DNA from: Strobilurus pachycystidiatus
Lineage: Eukaryota; Basidiomycota; Agaricomycetes; Agaricales; Physalacriaceae
DNA length: 64,000 bases
Reading direction: 5' to 3'
Assembly: GCA_019915135.1 (NCBI GenBank)
Contig: JAHLMK010000009.1
Span: 1,550,001 to 1,614,000, forward strand
Shown: piece after piece, positions 31,398-43,211 of the stretch
Position numbering within the stretch: position 1 is the first letter of the stretch
How the letters are laid out: each line of letters starts with the position of its first letter
Program-made: the position numbers and the translations under genes
The notes under the pieces: generated by a model
Database searches by the model: none
Seen by the model: only the letters and a program-made list of their open reading frames with translations
What the model was told of the DNA's origin: nothing

Positions 31398-33434
31398 ATG
31401 CGACTCCTTACCACCGCAGACCCAATCTCGCTTGTCTACTACGCAGACGAACAGAATATACCACCATACGCTATCCTGTCCCATACCTGGGAAGACGAAG
31501 AGGTGTCCTTTCAGCAGATGCAAGATCCGGATCGCATCAAGCATCTGAAGGGATATGTCAAGATTGAGCAAGCTTGCAGGCTGGCACGCATCGAAGATCA
31601 CGATTACATCTGGATCGATACCTGCTGCATCGACAAATCTAGTAGCTCCGAGCTCTCGGAGGCGATCAACTCTATGTACCGATACTACCGCGAAGCAAAA
31701 GTTTGCTATGCCTACCTGGCGGACGTGCGGAGTGATGTCCCCTGGCGGACCTTCGAATCAAGCTTCTTGGGAAGCAAGTGGTTCGAGAGGGGGTGGACAT
31801 TGCAGGAATTGTTGGCACCTTCGATTGTCATCTTCTTGGCAGGAGACTGGAAGGAGATCGGGACAAAGGCGAGCTTGCAGGAAAAGGTCACAGAGGTTAC
31901 CGGGATCCCTTCGCGGTGTCTAGTGCGGGGGTTCTCACCAGAAGAGATCAGCGTCGCGAAGAGGATGTCTTGGGCTGCCAAAAGAAAGACAACTCGCTTG
32001 GAGGACAAGGCATACTCACTGATGGGTATCTTCGGTGTCTTCATGCCGACCATCTATGGCGAAGGACTGCATGCCTTCACCAGGTTACAGGAGGAGATCT
32101 TGAAGGGGTCCAGCGATCAGACAATTTTTGCCTGGACAAAGCCTGTGAGGGGGGACCAGCAAGGTAGTGGACTACTTGCGACCAGTCCAGATGACTTCAA
32201 GTACAGTGGCACATACATTCGATCTGACTTCGACAAAAACCCAAAACCATACTCGATGACAAATATGGGCATCCATATACACCTCCCCATCGTCCAGGTC
32301 CATAACAGCTCCTCCACGAGGTCCCTCGCTCTTTTGAATTGCCGCTGCGAAAGCGATCCGGCGTCAGTGCGGTTGGCCCTTTGTATAGAGAAGGTCAACT
32401 CAACGATGTCGGACGAGCAGCAGTTCTTGAGAGTGAGACAGAATAAAATGCGCAAGTTTGACCCAGGCAAGGAGCCCCAGACCATCCGGGAAATGTTCTT
32501 CGAACAGAAGAAGTCGGAGGAGTTTCCCCAAGAGCGTTTCCGGCGCATATCACATGTCCTTGTAGGCCATGAGCACGGGTTTGCCTTTTCGCATGCCTGC
32601 TTCGGGGACAAGGAGGACAAGTATGGTCACCTTGTTGTTTCCCCTCAACGTGAGATTGCCATCCTCGTCTTCCTCAACGAGCACGACTGGGCGCTACGAT
32701 TTGCCGTCGTGGTTGGATTTGACGGTGACCAGACCTGGGTGGACATCGAATTCCCCGATGAGAGGGACCCGACTCGGATGAGCCTTGGGACTTCCTACCT
32801 CGAAGGCGGTTGCCGATCTGCGGTGGCGAATAGGTGTTCGAATAGAGCGCTAAGATTCCTGACAGACGACAAAGTCATTGCAATAGACATACGCCGTCGC
32901 TTCCTCCCCACTTTTCCTGATGACAATTTCTACCACGTCAACATCCACATTGTCGATGCAGCGCAGGCAGGCCGAGACTTGGCCATCCTTCCCGACCTAA
33001 TCAACCAATATACATTCACTGCATCCTTCACTACGGCCATAGAGGCCGGTTTCTCCCTAAAGGATTCATACCCCGTTTGCGAGGCGGGCGAAACTGAGGC
33101 TTGTCTTACCATGACCCATGGCACCCCCCTCTGCATTCTACGGTTCAGAAGAGATAATTTCTGGACTACGGAGTTTGATGTCGCATTGGAAGCTGTTTGG
33201 TCCAAGGATCAACATCGGATCGAGTTGTGGTCAAAATCCACGGAGCGCCGAGGCGTGAGGGAAACCGTGAAGAACATTTTCAAACGTTACGGCGCGCGGA
33301 GTGATGTCGAAAGTCGCCCAACTTCTGGTATGTCCACCTCGAAGCTCTGGACTGGCGAGCTTCTCTCTATTATCTCGCATCCTGAAGTTGGCAACGCCAG
33401 TCGTCACTGGCGCTGCGAGATTTCGGTCAAATAA
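31398..33434 (+). CDS. HET-domain protein (heterokaryon-incompatibility type), 1
   Basis: Single open frame of 678 residues from ATG 31398. HET domain spans about residues 1-250: YAILSHTW at 24-31, IWIDTCCIDKSSSSELSEAI at 71-90, YRYYREAKVCYAYLADV at 94-110, then WFERGWTLQELLAPS and RLEDKAYSLMGIFGVFMPTIYGEG. These are the conserved blocks of PF06985. HET proteins trigger cell death when genetically different hyphae fuse, a self/non-self barrier. The C-terminal 400 residues show no NACHT, WD40 or ankyrin repeats and are shared with the second HET gene at 62337. No intron inside the CDS; the leader may contain some. Codon frame is clean. Confidence 0.88.
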   Translation: MRLLTTADPISLVYYADEQNIPPYAILSHTWEDEEVSFQQMQDPDRIKHLKGYVKIEQACRLARIEDHDYIWIDTCCIDKSSSSELSEAINSMYRYYREAKVCYAYLADVRSDVPWRTFESSFLGSKWFERGWTLQELLAPSIVIFLAGDWKEIGTKASLQEKVTEVTGIPSRCLVRGFSPEEISVAKRMSWAAKRKTTRLEDKAYSLMGIFGVFMPTIYGEGLHAFTRLQEEILKGSSDQTIFAWTKPVRGDQQGSGLLATSPDDFKYSGTYIRSDFDKNPKPYSMTNMGIHIHLPIVQVHNSSSTRSLALLNCRCESDPASVRLALCIEKVNSTMSDEQQFLRVRQNKMRKFDPGKEPQTIREMFFEQKKSEEFPQERFRRISHVLVGHEHGFAFSHACFGDKEDKYGHLVVSPQREIAILVFLNEHDWALRFAVVVGFDGDQTWVDIEFPDERDPTRMSLGTSYLEGGCRSAVANRCSNRALRFLTDDKVIAIDIRRRFLPTFPDDNFYHVNIHIVDAAQAGRDLAILPDLINQYTFTASFTTAIEAGFSLKDSYPVCEAGETEACLTMTHGTPLCILRFRRDNFWTTEFDVALEAVWSKDQHRIELWSKSTERRGVRETVKNIFKRYGARSDVESRPTSGMSTSKLWTGELLSIISHPEVGNASRHWRCEISVK

Positions 33435-36267
33435 AAGAACTGGCACTACCAGTAGTCCTTCCTACAAACCTCTTGAAACCCTTGTATATGAATATTGTTG
33501 GTACTCATAGGTGTATAGATTGCAGAGCAAGTACAGTAGCGGCATTGATCAGTGGATCTTGTGGCGGTTGCGAACTTGAAGCTGCCGCGAGAACAGTTCT
33601 GCGTTACTTGTTTCCCTTCTCCATTCCTCGCTGCAGCTTGGGTGAGGATTCAGCAGAGGATGCAGAGAAGGAATGGGCGCACTGTCTCCGTCGCGAAGAA
33701 TGGCTTTCAGCAGAGCCGCACTGTCTGTAACCTTGGTGGCCGACTGAGGCGCAACACACTGGTCCCCCGCGTCCGCGCCACTTTTCATCCTTTCGTAAAA
33801 ACAAAAGAGATAGAAACGAGGAGTGTCAAGCATAACTCATCAACAACAATTAATTGGATAGGTTCGTAGACAAATTAGATGCGCGCAATCTAAAAAACGA
33901 GTGGTAAATGCAAGAGTATCAGGTGAAATGGAAAAGAGGGGGCATGTAGTAGATCCAAACTATATCCAAGAAGCATATCCCGTCAGTGTCCTTGCCCGTT
34001 TCTGGTCGAAGCTTCGATTCCTTGTTATCCTCATCAACAATGTCGAGCGCAGCAGTCGGCCTAGGCGTCTCGCCCTTCTCCTCCAGCGTCTCCTTTACCT
34101 CATCAATTCATCCGCCCCTCTAACCGGAACCTCGACCTCTTCACGCGTCCCCGCATCAGAAATCGGACAAATTCTCGGCGTTACGACTGAAGATGGTGTC
34201 TCGGCGACAGCAAAAAGTGCAGGAGGTGTCTCGACGAGGGTAGGAGACTCGCCGCAGACTCGTCCGGATGTCTCAACGACTGGATCATGAGTCTCATTGA
34301 CCGTTGGAGTAGGAACTGATCCTGATCGACGGGAACGGCAGGAGTGTCCTAGACAGCTGGCGCAGAAATCTCGACAACTGAAGCTGGAGTGGGGGCAGAA
34401 GTTACGTCGAATGCAGCCGTGGCAGGAGAGCCTCGACAACTGGAGCAGGAATGGGAGCCTGTTTGACGACGGCAGGAGGAGTCCGCCATTGGCCGGAACG
34501 GCAGCGGGTGTCTCATCAACAACCAGCGGTCCCCCTAGGCAGGTAACCGACCTTCTGTAATGAGCAAGCGTCGATAAGACCTGCTCATACGAAGGAGGCC
34601 AGGTTATCGGGCTACGGTCCCCCCTCTATCCCTTCTTCTTGAGCCTGATTTTCCCTCGCACCACGACCACCAACAGCAGCAGCACTAGCCGCCGCCGCCA
34701 CACCGCCAATCACCTCGCCTCCTTCTCCTTCTCCTTCCCTTTCCGAACGCTGAACCTCTTCCTCGGGGGAATTACATGATAGGGCGCGTGGGCGAATTGG
34801 GCACCGATGGAAGTGACTCTGGTGGAGGAGGAAGAGGAGAAGGACGCTTGTAGGTGCGTTCGACGATGACGAGGTCCATTGGCAGGCGGAGTAAAAATCT
34901 TCGATAGCTGCAAGTCCACGCTCTTTCGCCCACGCCTGATACTAAAGTTACGCGACCTGGGCGGCGGGTCATAACGTCCAAATCCCGGTACATGAGCGTG
35001 CTCTTTCCCTATTATGAAGAGGCGTGTGGCAGATGAGCAATGGACCTTGGTTTATCGTAAGACGAAGGGCGAATGGATTACCACGGACGAGGGAAAGGAG
35101 TCGGTGATCCTGGCGAAATGAGCTGTCAGCGAGAATCTAATAGGGAAGACAAGGATGCGCACTCGATGTGTACGGTGATTTCGCCATAGCTGAGAAAATG
35201 CCTCTCATGCAATCGTCGGATGGAGCGTAGATGCAGAATTGCTGATTGAAAGAGCCTTCTTGGATATGATGCCGCGGCTGGTCTTCAGAGCGACGAGAGA
35301 AATCCATCCTCGACCTGTAGGGATGAGCGTGCTGACTTTTACACAGGTACTTGCGACTGACCTGATGGACCAGGATGCCGGCAGACCGTAGACGGACGCG
35401 GTTTCCACCAGAAGCACCAAGCGTTCCTTGGCTCGATACGCCCTCAGCCGACATCAGCCTCCTCCCCGTGTTGAGCGTGCGCGTTGGTGTAAGGCACAGT
35501 TGGCGTTCAAGACGTTCCTCCTATAGCAAGGGGTGATGGAGAGCGATTTCATCTTTTGCGTCTGCATTATGGTTACGGACAGTGCTGTCGAGACGATGGG
35601 GTCTGTTGCCGCGAGAATGGGTATGATAGTTTGACAGAGCAAGGGACAAGGCAGGCGAGGTTTCGACGAGGGACGAATGCGGAGTTTCGGACCGACTGGC
35701 CTTCTCCGGCAAATGCCAGTTCAGGACCAGTCACACGTGTCGCATATCCTTTTCTCCATTGTCAATGTCCAAGTTTCTTGACTCTTTGTGCAGGTCGAAA
35801 CAACCTTTACAATCGGATATAAACAAGCCTATGCATTTCCACCTGAGCCACGAGAGCAGCTCCGCGTGTCTGTGCTCGCACGCGGCTGAGAATCATTTCC
35901 CCCGACGTGCACTTGCAAGATCCAGAGTCCGAATCATGCACCGTAATACGTTAACGTTTGCCAGTGGACAGTCAGAGTGAGTGCTGTGATCCATCTAATG
36001 GTCATATAGCTCATTCTAGATGATCAGCACCATGTGCCGCATGGTTCGTTACGTGCAATCGCGCTGGCATATCACGCCGCTGCGCCACGCGACGCCTCGG
36101 TTCACTTCCTCGAAGTTGGAAAAATCTCCTGACAGTGAATTTGATTGTAGCTTTGTGTCACTCTATCGGAATCCTTCTGGAGTCGGAGCGCATCTGGAAA
36201 ATGCATGTCGTCTACAGAGCACTCGATAAGTGCTATAGTGCTTATAGTAGTTATAGAAGACCTCCTA
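33435..36267. repeat. Decayed dispersed repeat, copy R2, and flanking gene-free DNA
   Basis: About 34095-34640 on the minus strand reads, between stops and frame changes, as Val/Glu/Thr/Pro-rich repeat protein (for example LVVDETPAAVPANG, PTLVETPPALFAVAETPS) with a helical lead-in SYEQVLSTLAHYR. 35030-35245 matches copy R1. No intact gene is seen across these 2.8 kb. Confidence 0.5.
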
Positions 36268-37465
36268 GTATGTAGCACTCGAGTAGTACTTGTGCCTGAC
36301 GTCTCGGTCTATAAACACTATGGGTACTATCATCAATCTAGAGCTATACCACTATAGCCCTCTACTCAGGTGCTGCAGTTACGCTGTGATGAATCAGTCT
36401 CACGGGCATTGGATGCCCGGCGTGTGTCCGCCAGCGCCGCCTTCCCTTCCCACCCGCCAAATGGATAAATTACCGCCACTGCCAATAGGGAAATTGCGCC
36501 AGTTCCCGCTACCACTGCCAGTTGTAGCCATATCACAGCAAATGAGCAAACTGAATGACATTAAAGCTACGTTACTAGTATATTATGGAGCCCAAATACA
36601 GGAGAATACCGAAATGAAAGAGAATGATATGGTGCGCAGACACTGTAGAGCGCGGATGGGATGATGAATTGCCCCTGCAGAGCGCCATTGAGTGGGAGTC
36701 AGTGCGAACGCCCGAAGTGATCGACAAAGACAAACTAGAAATGCTATTGAGTGATGTCGCACTGATGCTATCGAGCTGAGAACGCACTTGTCCTGATCCT
36801 CTTTTAAATGCAAGTCAACAGACTGCTGGGCACTTGGGTGGGTAGGTAACGGCGGCGGATTGCAGGCAGATGGCGCCCCAACCACATTGGTGACTAGCAC
36901 GTCTGCGGGACCATCTGCCGAGTCCAATGACCACCCCGCAGGTACCACCGTAGCACGATGTGGCGCTGTCCTCAAACTAGGTCAAATGAGCAAGTAAGAA
37001 ATGATGTGAGGACTATGTTCGCACCTTGACCTGCCACATCGTATCCAACTAGTGCTTTTGAGACCACATCCGGGTGCACTGATGTTCCCGCGGTCATTTT
37101 TACTCCTGGCGTCCCGCCGACCGTGACATTGCTGCTACTTCTCTGCCACTTGGCGGTAGGCGCGATGATTTCCGTTTCATGCCGATGTGCTTGTTCAGTC
37201 GGGTGTTGGGATTGAGTGGACTTGTGAAAAGTGATAGAGAGCAGAGAGGGCAAGTGGAGCGAGCTTTTCCATGGTAGCGGATAGAGTCCGGTATGAGGAC
37301 TACCACGAACTACAGTAATACTGGCAGTATTTGTGATACCACGCGGCAGGGTTCGATCCCATCAAATGGCAAACCATGCGGGCATCTCACAATAGAACAG
37401 AATAGCACTTATATTGCGCAGTGACTACTGTAGAGCACGGGGCACTCCTCGAGCTCTACATACTC
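36268..37465. mobile_element. Possible 1.2-kb inverted-repeat element
   Basis: The left end near 36268 reads AGTATGTAG-CACTCGAG-AGT and the right end near 37465, reverse-complemented, reads AGTATGTAGAGCTCGAGGAGT, an imperfect inverted repeat of about 20-30 bp. Between them two minus-strand frames (36583-36975 and 36972-37253) are open but unrecognised. No clear target duplication, so this is tentative. Confidence 0.3.
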
Positions 37466-37930
37466 AGAAGCACTTTCCAGATGCGCTCTTGACTAACAGC
37501 CTGATCGGAAGAGCTGTACGCAATGCCTTGGTGATTGCTCATTCTGCTGCGAACTGGTGAAGTACAGTCTGACCGCGAGTTCTTATGCTCCATGGAGATG
37601 ATATCTCCACCTGGCGGCAGAAAAAAACGAATCAGAAGTCCTCCAATGAAGACACATGTCACCCAGACAATAAGCGCCTGTCTGCTGTTCAGTTCAAGAG
37701 CCTGACGGCGCGTGTCCATGCTGTCTCCCATCTCTGACATGAGCGTGGGCATGTCTTCTCTCAGAGCGCCGACGCAACACTCACCCTGCTTCTTTGCAGC
37801 CCTAAGATCACCTTTCCACGTACGTTCAATCGGACCCTCATGTTCGACGCTAATTGAGTCAACCACCTGAGTTCGTTCTCCGGACACTGGGAGCCGATTC
37901 TGGCGCTCTATCCTGTGGCTCCGAGCTCAT
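37456..37930 (-). CDS. Hypothetical small membrane-anchored protein
   Basis: A minus-strand frame of about 140 codons ends at 37456. It has one strong hydrophobic helix, ALIVWVTCVFIGGLLIRFF, near its centre, with an acidic region before it (MPTLMSEMGDSMDT). A possible start at 37930 (MSSEPQDRAP) would need an intron to reach this frame. No family recognised; could be a pseudogene. Confidence 0.25.
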
Positions 37931-39283
37931 GATCGCATTCGCTTACAACGATGACATTGAGAAGCCTTTCTGGCGCGCGGAATCCATGGTGTGATTGGAC
38001 AGGTACAATTTACTGTGTAAGCATCATGAGGTCTTCGAGAATGCACTCTTGTTGATGTTATCAAGTATATACTTGGCTGTGGCACGCTAGTCATCGAATT
38101 CGCCTCTAAAGATGTCTCGCGACGCAGCTCCTGCAGTGCGTCGGTTCTCCTTCGAACGTTGATGTAGTTTTGCTGACAAGGGTAAAGAGTACACGCACGA
38201 GGTTATGCGTCCTCCCTCTGTGTACTTCGACGTTCGGCACGTAGCCAACGGCGCTTCCGACGCTGTTAATAGTCTCAAACGACGATCTTACTGCGTCTGT
38301 CGACGTCGCACGATGTATACTGCGGCTCTAGCTAAAAATTGCTGAAGGAGCCCTAGATCTCAACTCTTGCATAGTCTGATTACCATCGTCGCGTCTTTCA
38401 TGACTGCGAGTGATGGTTCCTACAGGGAAGATGACGATGTGAGGTGGCTCCTCGTGCTTCCTGAGCCTTTAATGCCCTCATTCGCGACACTGATCATCGC
38501 TCTACAAAATTAGTAGTCTGTAAGATTGTCAATACGTCCGAATGCTGTCGATAAATGAGTAATTCAGCCGGGATGACATGGTGTGTACCCTCATCGGAGT
38601 CACAAATAGATATACTACCTCAGGTCAGGCTGGGAGCAGTGCTGATCTTCGAAGGAAGGGTCCACTCTGGCCAAATCTACAGGTCCTGCCGTCCGCGAAG
38701 CGTTGTGGACATCGGCTGAATTGTTGACGTACTCTACGCATACAGTCCAAAGCTCAACGCAATAGGCTTTTTTTCTGGATCTGTGCTCTCGTTTTAGAGT
38801 TCAACAGCACTTGAAAACTACCCACGACTTCCGGGTGGCGTCGCATCACAAATTGACGCGGTCCCTTCTGACTGGCGTGCACGTTGTAGAGCTGTACTTA
38901 CACGTTTCCTGCGCATGCGTAAGGGGCACATTTCACAGTCCGCCTCGTCATTCAACAGCTCTCTTGATTTGTATCTCCATATGAGCTGCGTTGGGGTAGG
39001 CGGAACCGACTTGACGATGCGTTTATGGTAATCATTCGAGAGCGAGTCACCGCTTCAGAGTGCTTCTCATCCGTGAATGGAATTTTTCCTCTTTCACATG
39101 CGCCATAGTACTCACGCACTCCCACGTCTCCCAAGTATCTGAGGAGTGCTTATCATCCAATTACAGCTAGTCTACAGCCTCTCTACAGCTTGACGACCCG
39201 CTTAAAACAGTCAGAGGTGCAGAGCTGACCGCATCTTCTTCCTTACCACCTTCCCGTCAGACTCAGAAATCACTCCTATAATC
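37931..39283. other. Gene-free stretch, 1.35 kb
   Basis: No frame above about 60 codons and no recognisable exon, tRNA or repeat was found. The right end contains the promoter of the 167-residue gene. Confidence 0.4.
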
Positions 39284-39963
39284 ATGTCTTCACAATCGCG
39301 TCCCGCCGCTCCGCCGGTTCATGACGTGCGTACTCATATACCACTTTCTCGTCGGCGACAGTTGCTCACAGGGATCTTTTCTAGTTGAGCCGTACATACA
39401 GGATGGTTTCGGACGGCCATGTCACTTCTGGGCCCGCAGGGGAGAAGGAGATACCGATCCCCAAGGGTGCCAAAGTCAAATTGATCCGATACGTTGACCG
39501 ACGCACATCGGTAGGATGATTCTGTGCCCTTGACACCTTTCAAGTTTAACCAACGTGCATTTCCACAGGGAGTTATTGCCTTGTCAGATCCACGAGCAAA
39601 TGATGTCTACTACCACTACGAGGCTGAAATCACCGTCTCGCAAAATATCTTCTACACAATCAAAAGCACGGACATGATTCCTGAGGCAGCCTTGAGCTCG
39701 GATGCCAGAGGAACAATACCAATTCCTGGGCCTCTCAAAGTATGTGACGTTGACATTTTACCCAAGAACGAGCCGATGCTAACACAGTCAATCTTCAGCG
39801 TGGCAACTTGGTATGGACCAAGAAGGAGGCAACTTACACCTACCTGGATCCCACTACCAACACAAATAAGAATATCACCCTTGAGGCTGGAAACCTCATC
39901 AAAATTGTCAGCGATACCCCGCTGTATCAGCGTCCGTCCTGGACAAAAAGCATCAATTCTTGA
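39284..39963 (+). CDS. Hypothetical protein, 167 aa, four exons
   Basis: Exons 39284-39325, 39385-39510, 39569-39739, 39799-39963, all phase-0 introns of 57-59 nt. The protein starts MSSQSRPAAPPVHD, continues YRMVSDGHVTSGPAGEKE and IPIPKGAKVKLIRYVDRRTS, then DVYYHYEAEITVSQNIFYT, and ends with YTYLDPTTNTNKNITLEAGN and a Trp-containing tail. It is small, predicted soluble and rich in beta-type alternation. No family recognised. Four exons with uniform phase 0 and good splice sites make a real gene likely. Confidence 0.6.
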
Positions 39964-41124
39964 TGCTATCAATATTTCGATGGCGTGCTAAAATTTGCCT
40001 CTTGTGTGGCGTCGTTGCCGAGTCGTGCCGCCGGTAGCCGGTGCAGTCGGTTACCGGCACCGGCACGCAGCCCGCAGCACATCATCCTTGCAACCGTCGC
40101 GTCCTTTGTTGCTTGTCCGTAGTGTTCAGCCTCATTAAGAAACCAATCAGCCCTCTCGCTGTACTCTGTCTGTGGTTGTACATGACCTTGACTAGAAAGA
40201 GAGACTCAACCCAGCTCCGTGCTAGGAGCACAGCCTACAACTGTCATTGAGCGCCATGAGCTGCCGTGAACCTCAGCAAGCAGTTGATCGAGCACACACA
40301 TGCTCATCACCTACTGGCAAAGTATGCGAGATTGGATGAGTTTGGGATGGGGAACGAGCACACTGTATTTACGATGAAAATACAACTTTTTGTAGACTAC
40401 AGACGGTAAGCTAACGTACCGTGCAACTGAACAAGTGAGAAATCAAGTCAGTGAGAGTCACTGAGACCAATCAAAGATAAGTACACGAGATGCGGGATGA
40501 ATGGAGACTAGACAGAACAGTAACTTTGAGAAAGGTCCAAGTGAGTGACAAGAAAGTACGGTAGACGTCCGGGAACACGTCAAGACACGTTGAGGTTCAC
40601 AAGTGAGCAAATCATGAGCAAGAGTACTACGCGGTCCGGCTTGGTTTCCAACGGGAGAACCAATGATACTTACTGAGTAGTTGCATTGGCCGGGGGAGAT
40701 CAGTGGCAACATTATACCATGTTGTAACACCCATTGTCACTACTATGGGTCTCGCGGATGGCTACAGAGAGAACACTCCCTCGGTTGGGGTGTTCTGGGA
40801 CCGCGTCGAGTGTTATTATTGTAGTGTGGCTTAATCATGGCCAAGCTCTTGAGGGTGAGTGAATCGATGTTCATCTTGCCGGGCAGCTACCGGCACGGCA
40901 TCATTTGTGATCCGAGACAGGCACAGTGCTGACAAGCATGTCATGACATTTTATGTGCGCCACACAAGGAGCAAATCTTGCGATCAATATGAAATTTGAC
41001 CCTCAAGTCCTGAAAAACCTATCTTAGCCTAAATTCTGATTTTTGTCCAATACGGACACCCATACCGCTGTCAAAAGGCGTACGTCCGAAAATCTGATGC
41101 CTTCGAATGCAGCTGATTTCAGAC
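39964..41124. other. Intergenic with GC-rich palindromic segment
   Basis: Around 40030-40068 several CCGGT/ACCGG words form a small palindromic patch (GCCGGTAGCCGG, TTACCGGCACCGGC). Related CCGGCA words recur near 40880-40895. At 40720-40850 a TGTTGTAACACCC start resembles fungal LTR ends, but no partner was found. Confidence 0.3.
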
Positions 41125-41265
41125 ATGTTTCAGGGAAAAGCTTTCAGGGCAGCCACAGCCGGCCGATGGTACGAGTTCGTGCCATTCAAAGGCAAAAAGC
41201 CCATACAGGTCATGAAGCGTGGTAAACATGCCCTCAGCCACAATGAATTTGAGTTAGTGGAGTAG
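41125..41265 (+). CDS. Short open fragment, 46 aa (possible last exon)
   Basis: The frame reads MFQGKAFRAATAGRWYEFVP, then KGKKPIQVMKRGKHALSHNE and a stop. It looks like the C-terminal exon of a small basic protein. The upstream sequence has CAG acceptors at 41120 and 41133, but no preceding exon could be joined. Possibly a fragment. Confidence 0.25.
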   Translation: MFQGKAFRAATAGRWYEFVPFKGKKPIQVMKRGKHALSHNEFELVE

Positions 41266-41690
41266 ATGGATGGACTCCAGGGCCGAAGGTCACAACAAGA
41301 AGAACGCATTCTGTACTATTATCATGTATAACAGTATATTGTCCGAATCAGACTTCAGTCGCACAGCTTACCAAATAGTGTTTGAGGCCCTGGCAGCAAG
41401 GACTTACAGTCTTGACTTCTCGCCCATGCACAAGTGCAGCATGTGTACGATGATGCCGGAAGTATACGAGATGTCTTTCTTGCGCAATGCGTCCCAAGGG
41501 CGTATGTCCACTGAAGTCATTGATGTACATGACAGAGTATCATCGGGAGCTTGTAATATGTGGCCTGTTGGCCTGGAACAGTGTTCGACAGTTCGGAACA
41601 CTGCCATCGGAACAGAACCTTTACGAAAGGCACGTGATGTTCATCAATGCAACAGCACTGCATTTCGCAAGTAGATCATGAACAGTAACA

Positions 41691-43211
41691 ATGCCTCAAG
41701 AAAGTCCCCTGGTATGTGGCCCCGTCTCTAACTCAATGCTCCTACTTCAATCTTGATCAGATACCCTTTAATCCTGATGATATTATAACCTCGTTGAGCC
41801 TATCCGAACGCGTGGCATTTTGGGAGTCAACGCGGGAGTCGCTTTGCGATCACGGCTACAGACTCTTCGCGCTGCTTGACTCTCATTCTACATACAACTT
41901 TACCTGTTACCCGCTGGGTGCTGACGACAGTCATCCCGATGGTGGCTTTCCTTTTGCCTTCCGTGACGATCCCTCGAAGACAGATTTAGACGACTCTGAG
42001 ACCGAAGGACCGCCCTTCATAGCTACTTCTATGGTGATCTCAAACAACGCCATTTGTTATTGGACATTGACAATATATTCTAGGGTCAGGTTGTATACGC
42101 TCAAAATTCACAAGGCGAGCATGTCGTTTTAAAGCTTGCGCGGCATGAGAGCGACGAAGCGCGTATCTCTCAGCTTCTTCTTCGGAAGCAACGCTCAGAA
42201 GAGGTCCGAGGCATGATCCCGGTGCTGGACGTTATCCCATTCCGTGGTCATTTTCTCATTGTCCTCCCGCGGTGAGTGTCTTTAGAGTGATCGCGGCGTT
42301 ATCGAGTCTGACGTCCTCTATAAAAGATGGGGAACGACGATCTTCCAGCCCGGGTTTCTGACCGTTGGCAGTGCGCTCAATGTGATTCGTGATTTATTGC
42401 AGGGACTGGAGTGGCTACACCGCCACCGAATAGTCCACAGGGTAGGTCTTCGGGTATCCACACAACTACGACGAGCGTTGTGCTGACGTTCCAAAAGGAC
42501 TTGTCGATGTATAATGCTCTTGTGAACCACATCTCTCTCCACCCTTTCTCATTCAATATGCGCTATGATCTCCAAGACGAAGGCAAGGCCCGCTACGTCT
42601 GGTTCGATTTCAACTACTCCTTTCTTCTTCCGGAGACGACCTCCTTGTCAACCTACCGCCTTCCACACGAGGCTTCGTGGTATGGTACCTGGGATGGTCC
42701 GCCGGACCTTGATCAGGGCGAATACGATTACAATCCTTTCGCTTACGATGTAGCCTGCGTCGGAATAATGTTTTGTCAACAGCTGCAGGTGTGTCGTGCC
42801 CGAGTATACTACGCGGACTTGTGAGACTCAACTCCCCAACAGCATTTGACACCCAACATTCCCATGCTGGCGCCTCTACTCGATGCGATGGTGACGCGAA
42901 ACGTGAGCGCCCGCTTCACTGCGGCGGAGTCCCTTGCATTCTTCGAGGATGCAACTGCCTCGATTACCGAACAGCAGAGGAGGGAACGAATCCCTGAATG
43001 CCCTAGTCTTCAACTTTGTGTTCCTTACGAGAAATGCGACCGCTGGGCGGGCTTACCGAGCGAATTCGTGGCACGTTGGGGACACCTCCGAGAGCCTCCT
43101 GTTCCTCGGATGACAAAGCTGCTGCGTCTTTTTTGTAGCTACAGGTATGGAGCGATGTTAGTTCGTACCATCCGACGTGCAGTAGACTATGTTCTTGGAC
43201 GTTCCCGGTAA
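41691..43211 (+). CDS. Protein kinase-like protein (divergent, Agaricomycete type)
   Basis: Six exons, 41691-41711, 41761-42033, 42084-42271, 42327-42441, 42498-42788, 42843-43211, give 418 residues with matching phases (0, 0, 2, 0, 0). Kinase landmarks: VVLKLARH with Lys 115, the hinge-like FLIVLPRWGT, and the catalytic loop HRHRIVHRDLSMYNAL with Asp 200 and Asn 205. An exon boundary falls between HR and D. The metal-binding DFG is DFN at 236-238. The N-terminal 95 residues are a family-specific extension (SLSERVAFWESTRESLCDHG). The glycine-rich loop is not evident, so nucleotide binding is uncertain, but the Lys, HRD Asp and Asn are all kept. C-terminal region is helical with a basic end. 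Members of this lineage-specific kinase family have no known substrate. Confidence 0.78.

Noticed and set aside
37330..37380. Short tRNA-like T-arm GGTTCGATCC
   Set aside because: No acceptor, D or anticodon arms could be folded around it.
40720..40850. LTR-like segment beginning TGTTGTAACACCC
   Set aside because: No second copy, no matching CA end with a target duplication and no retroelement genes nearby were seen.
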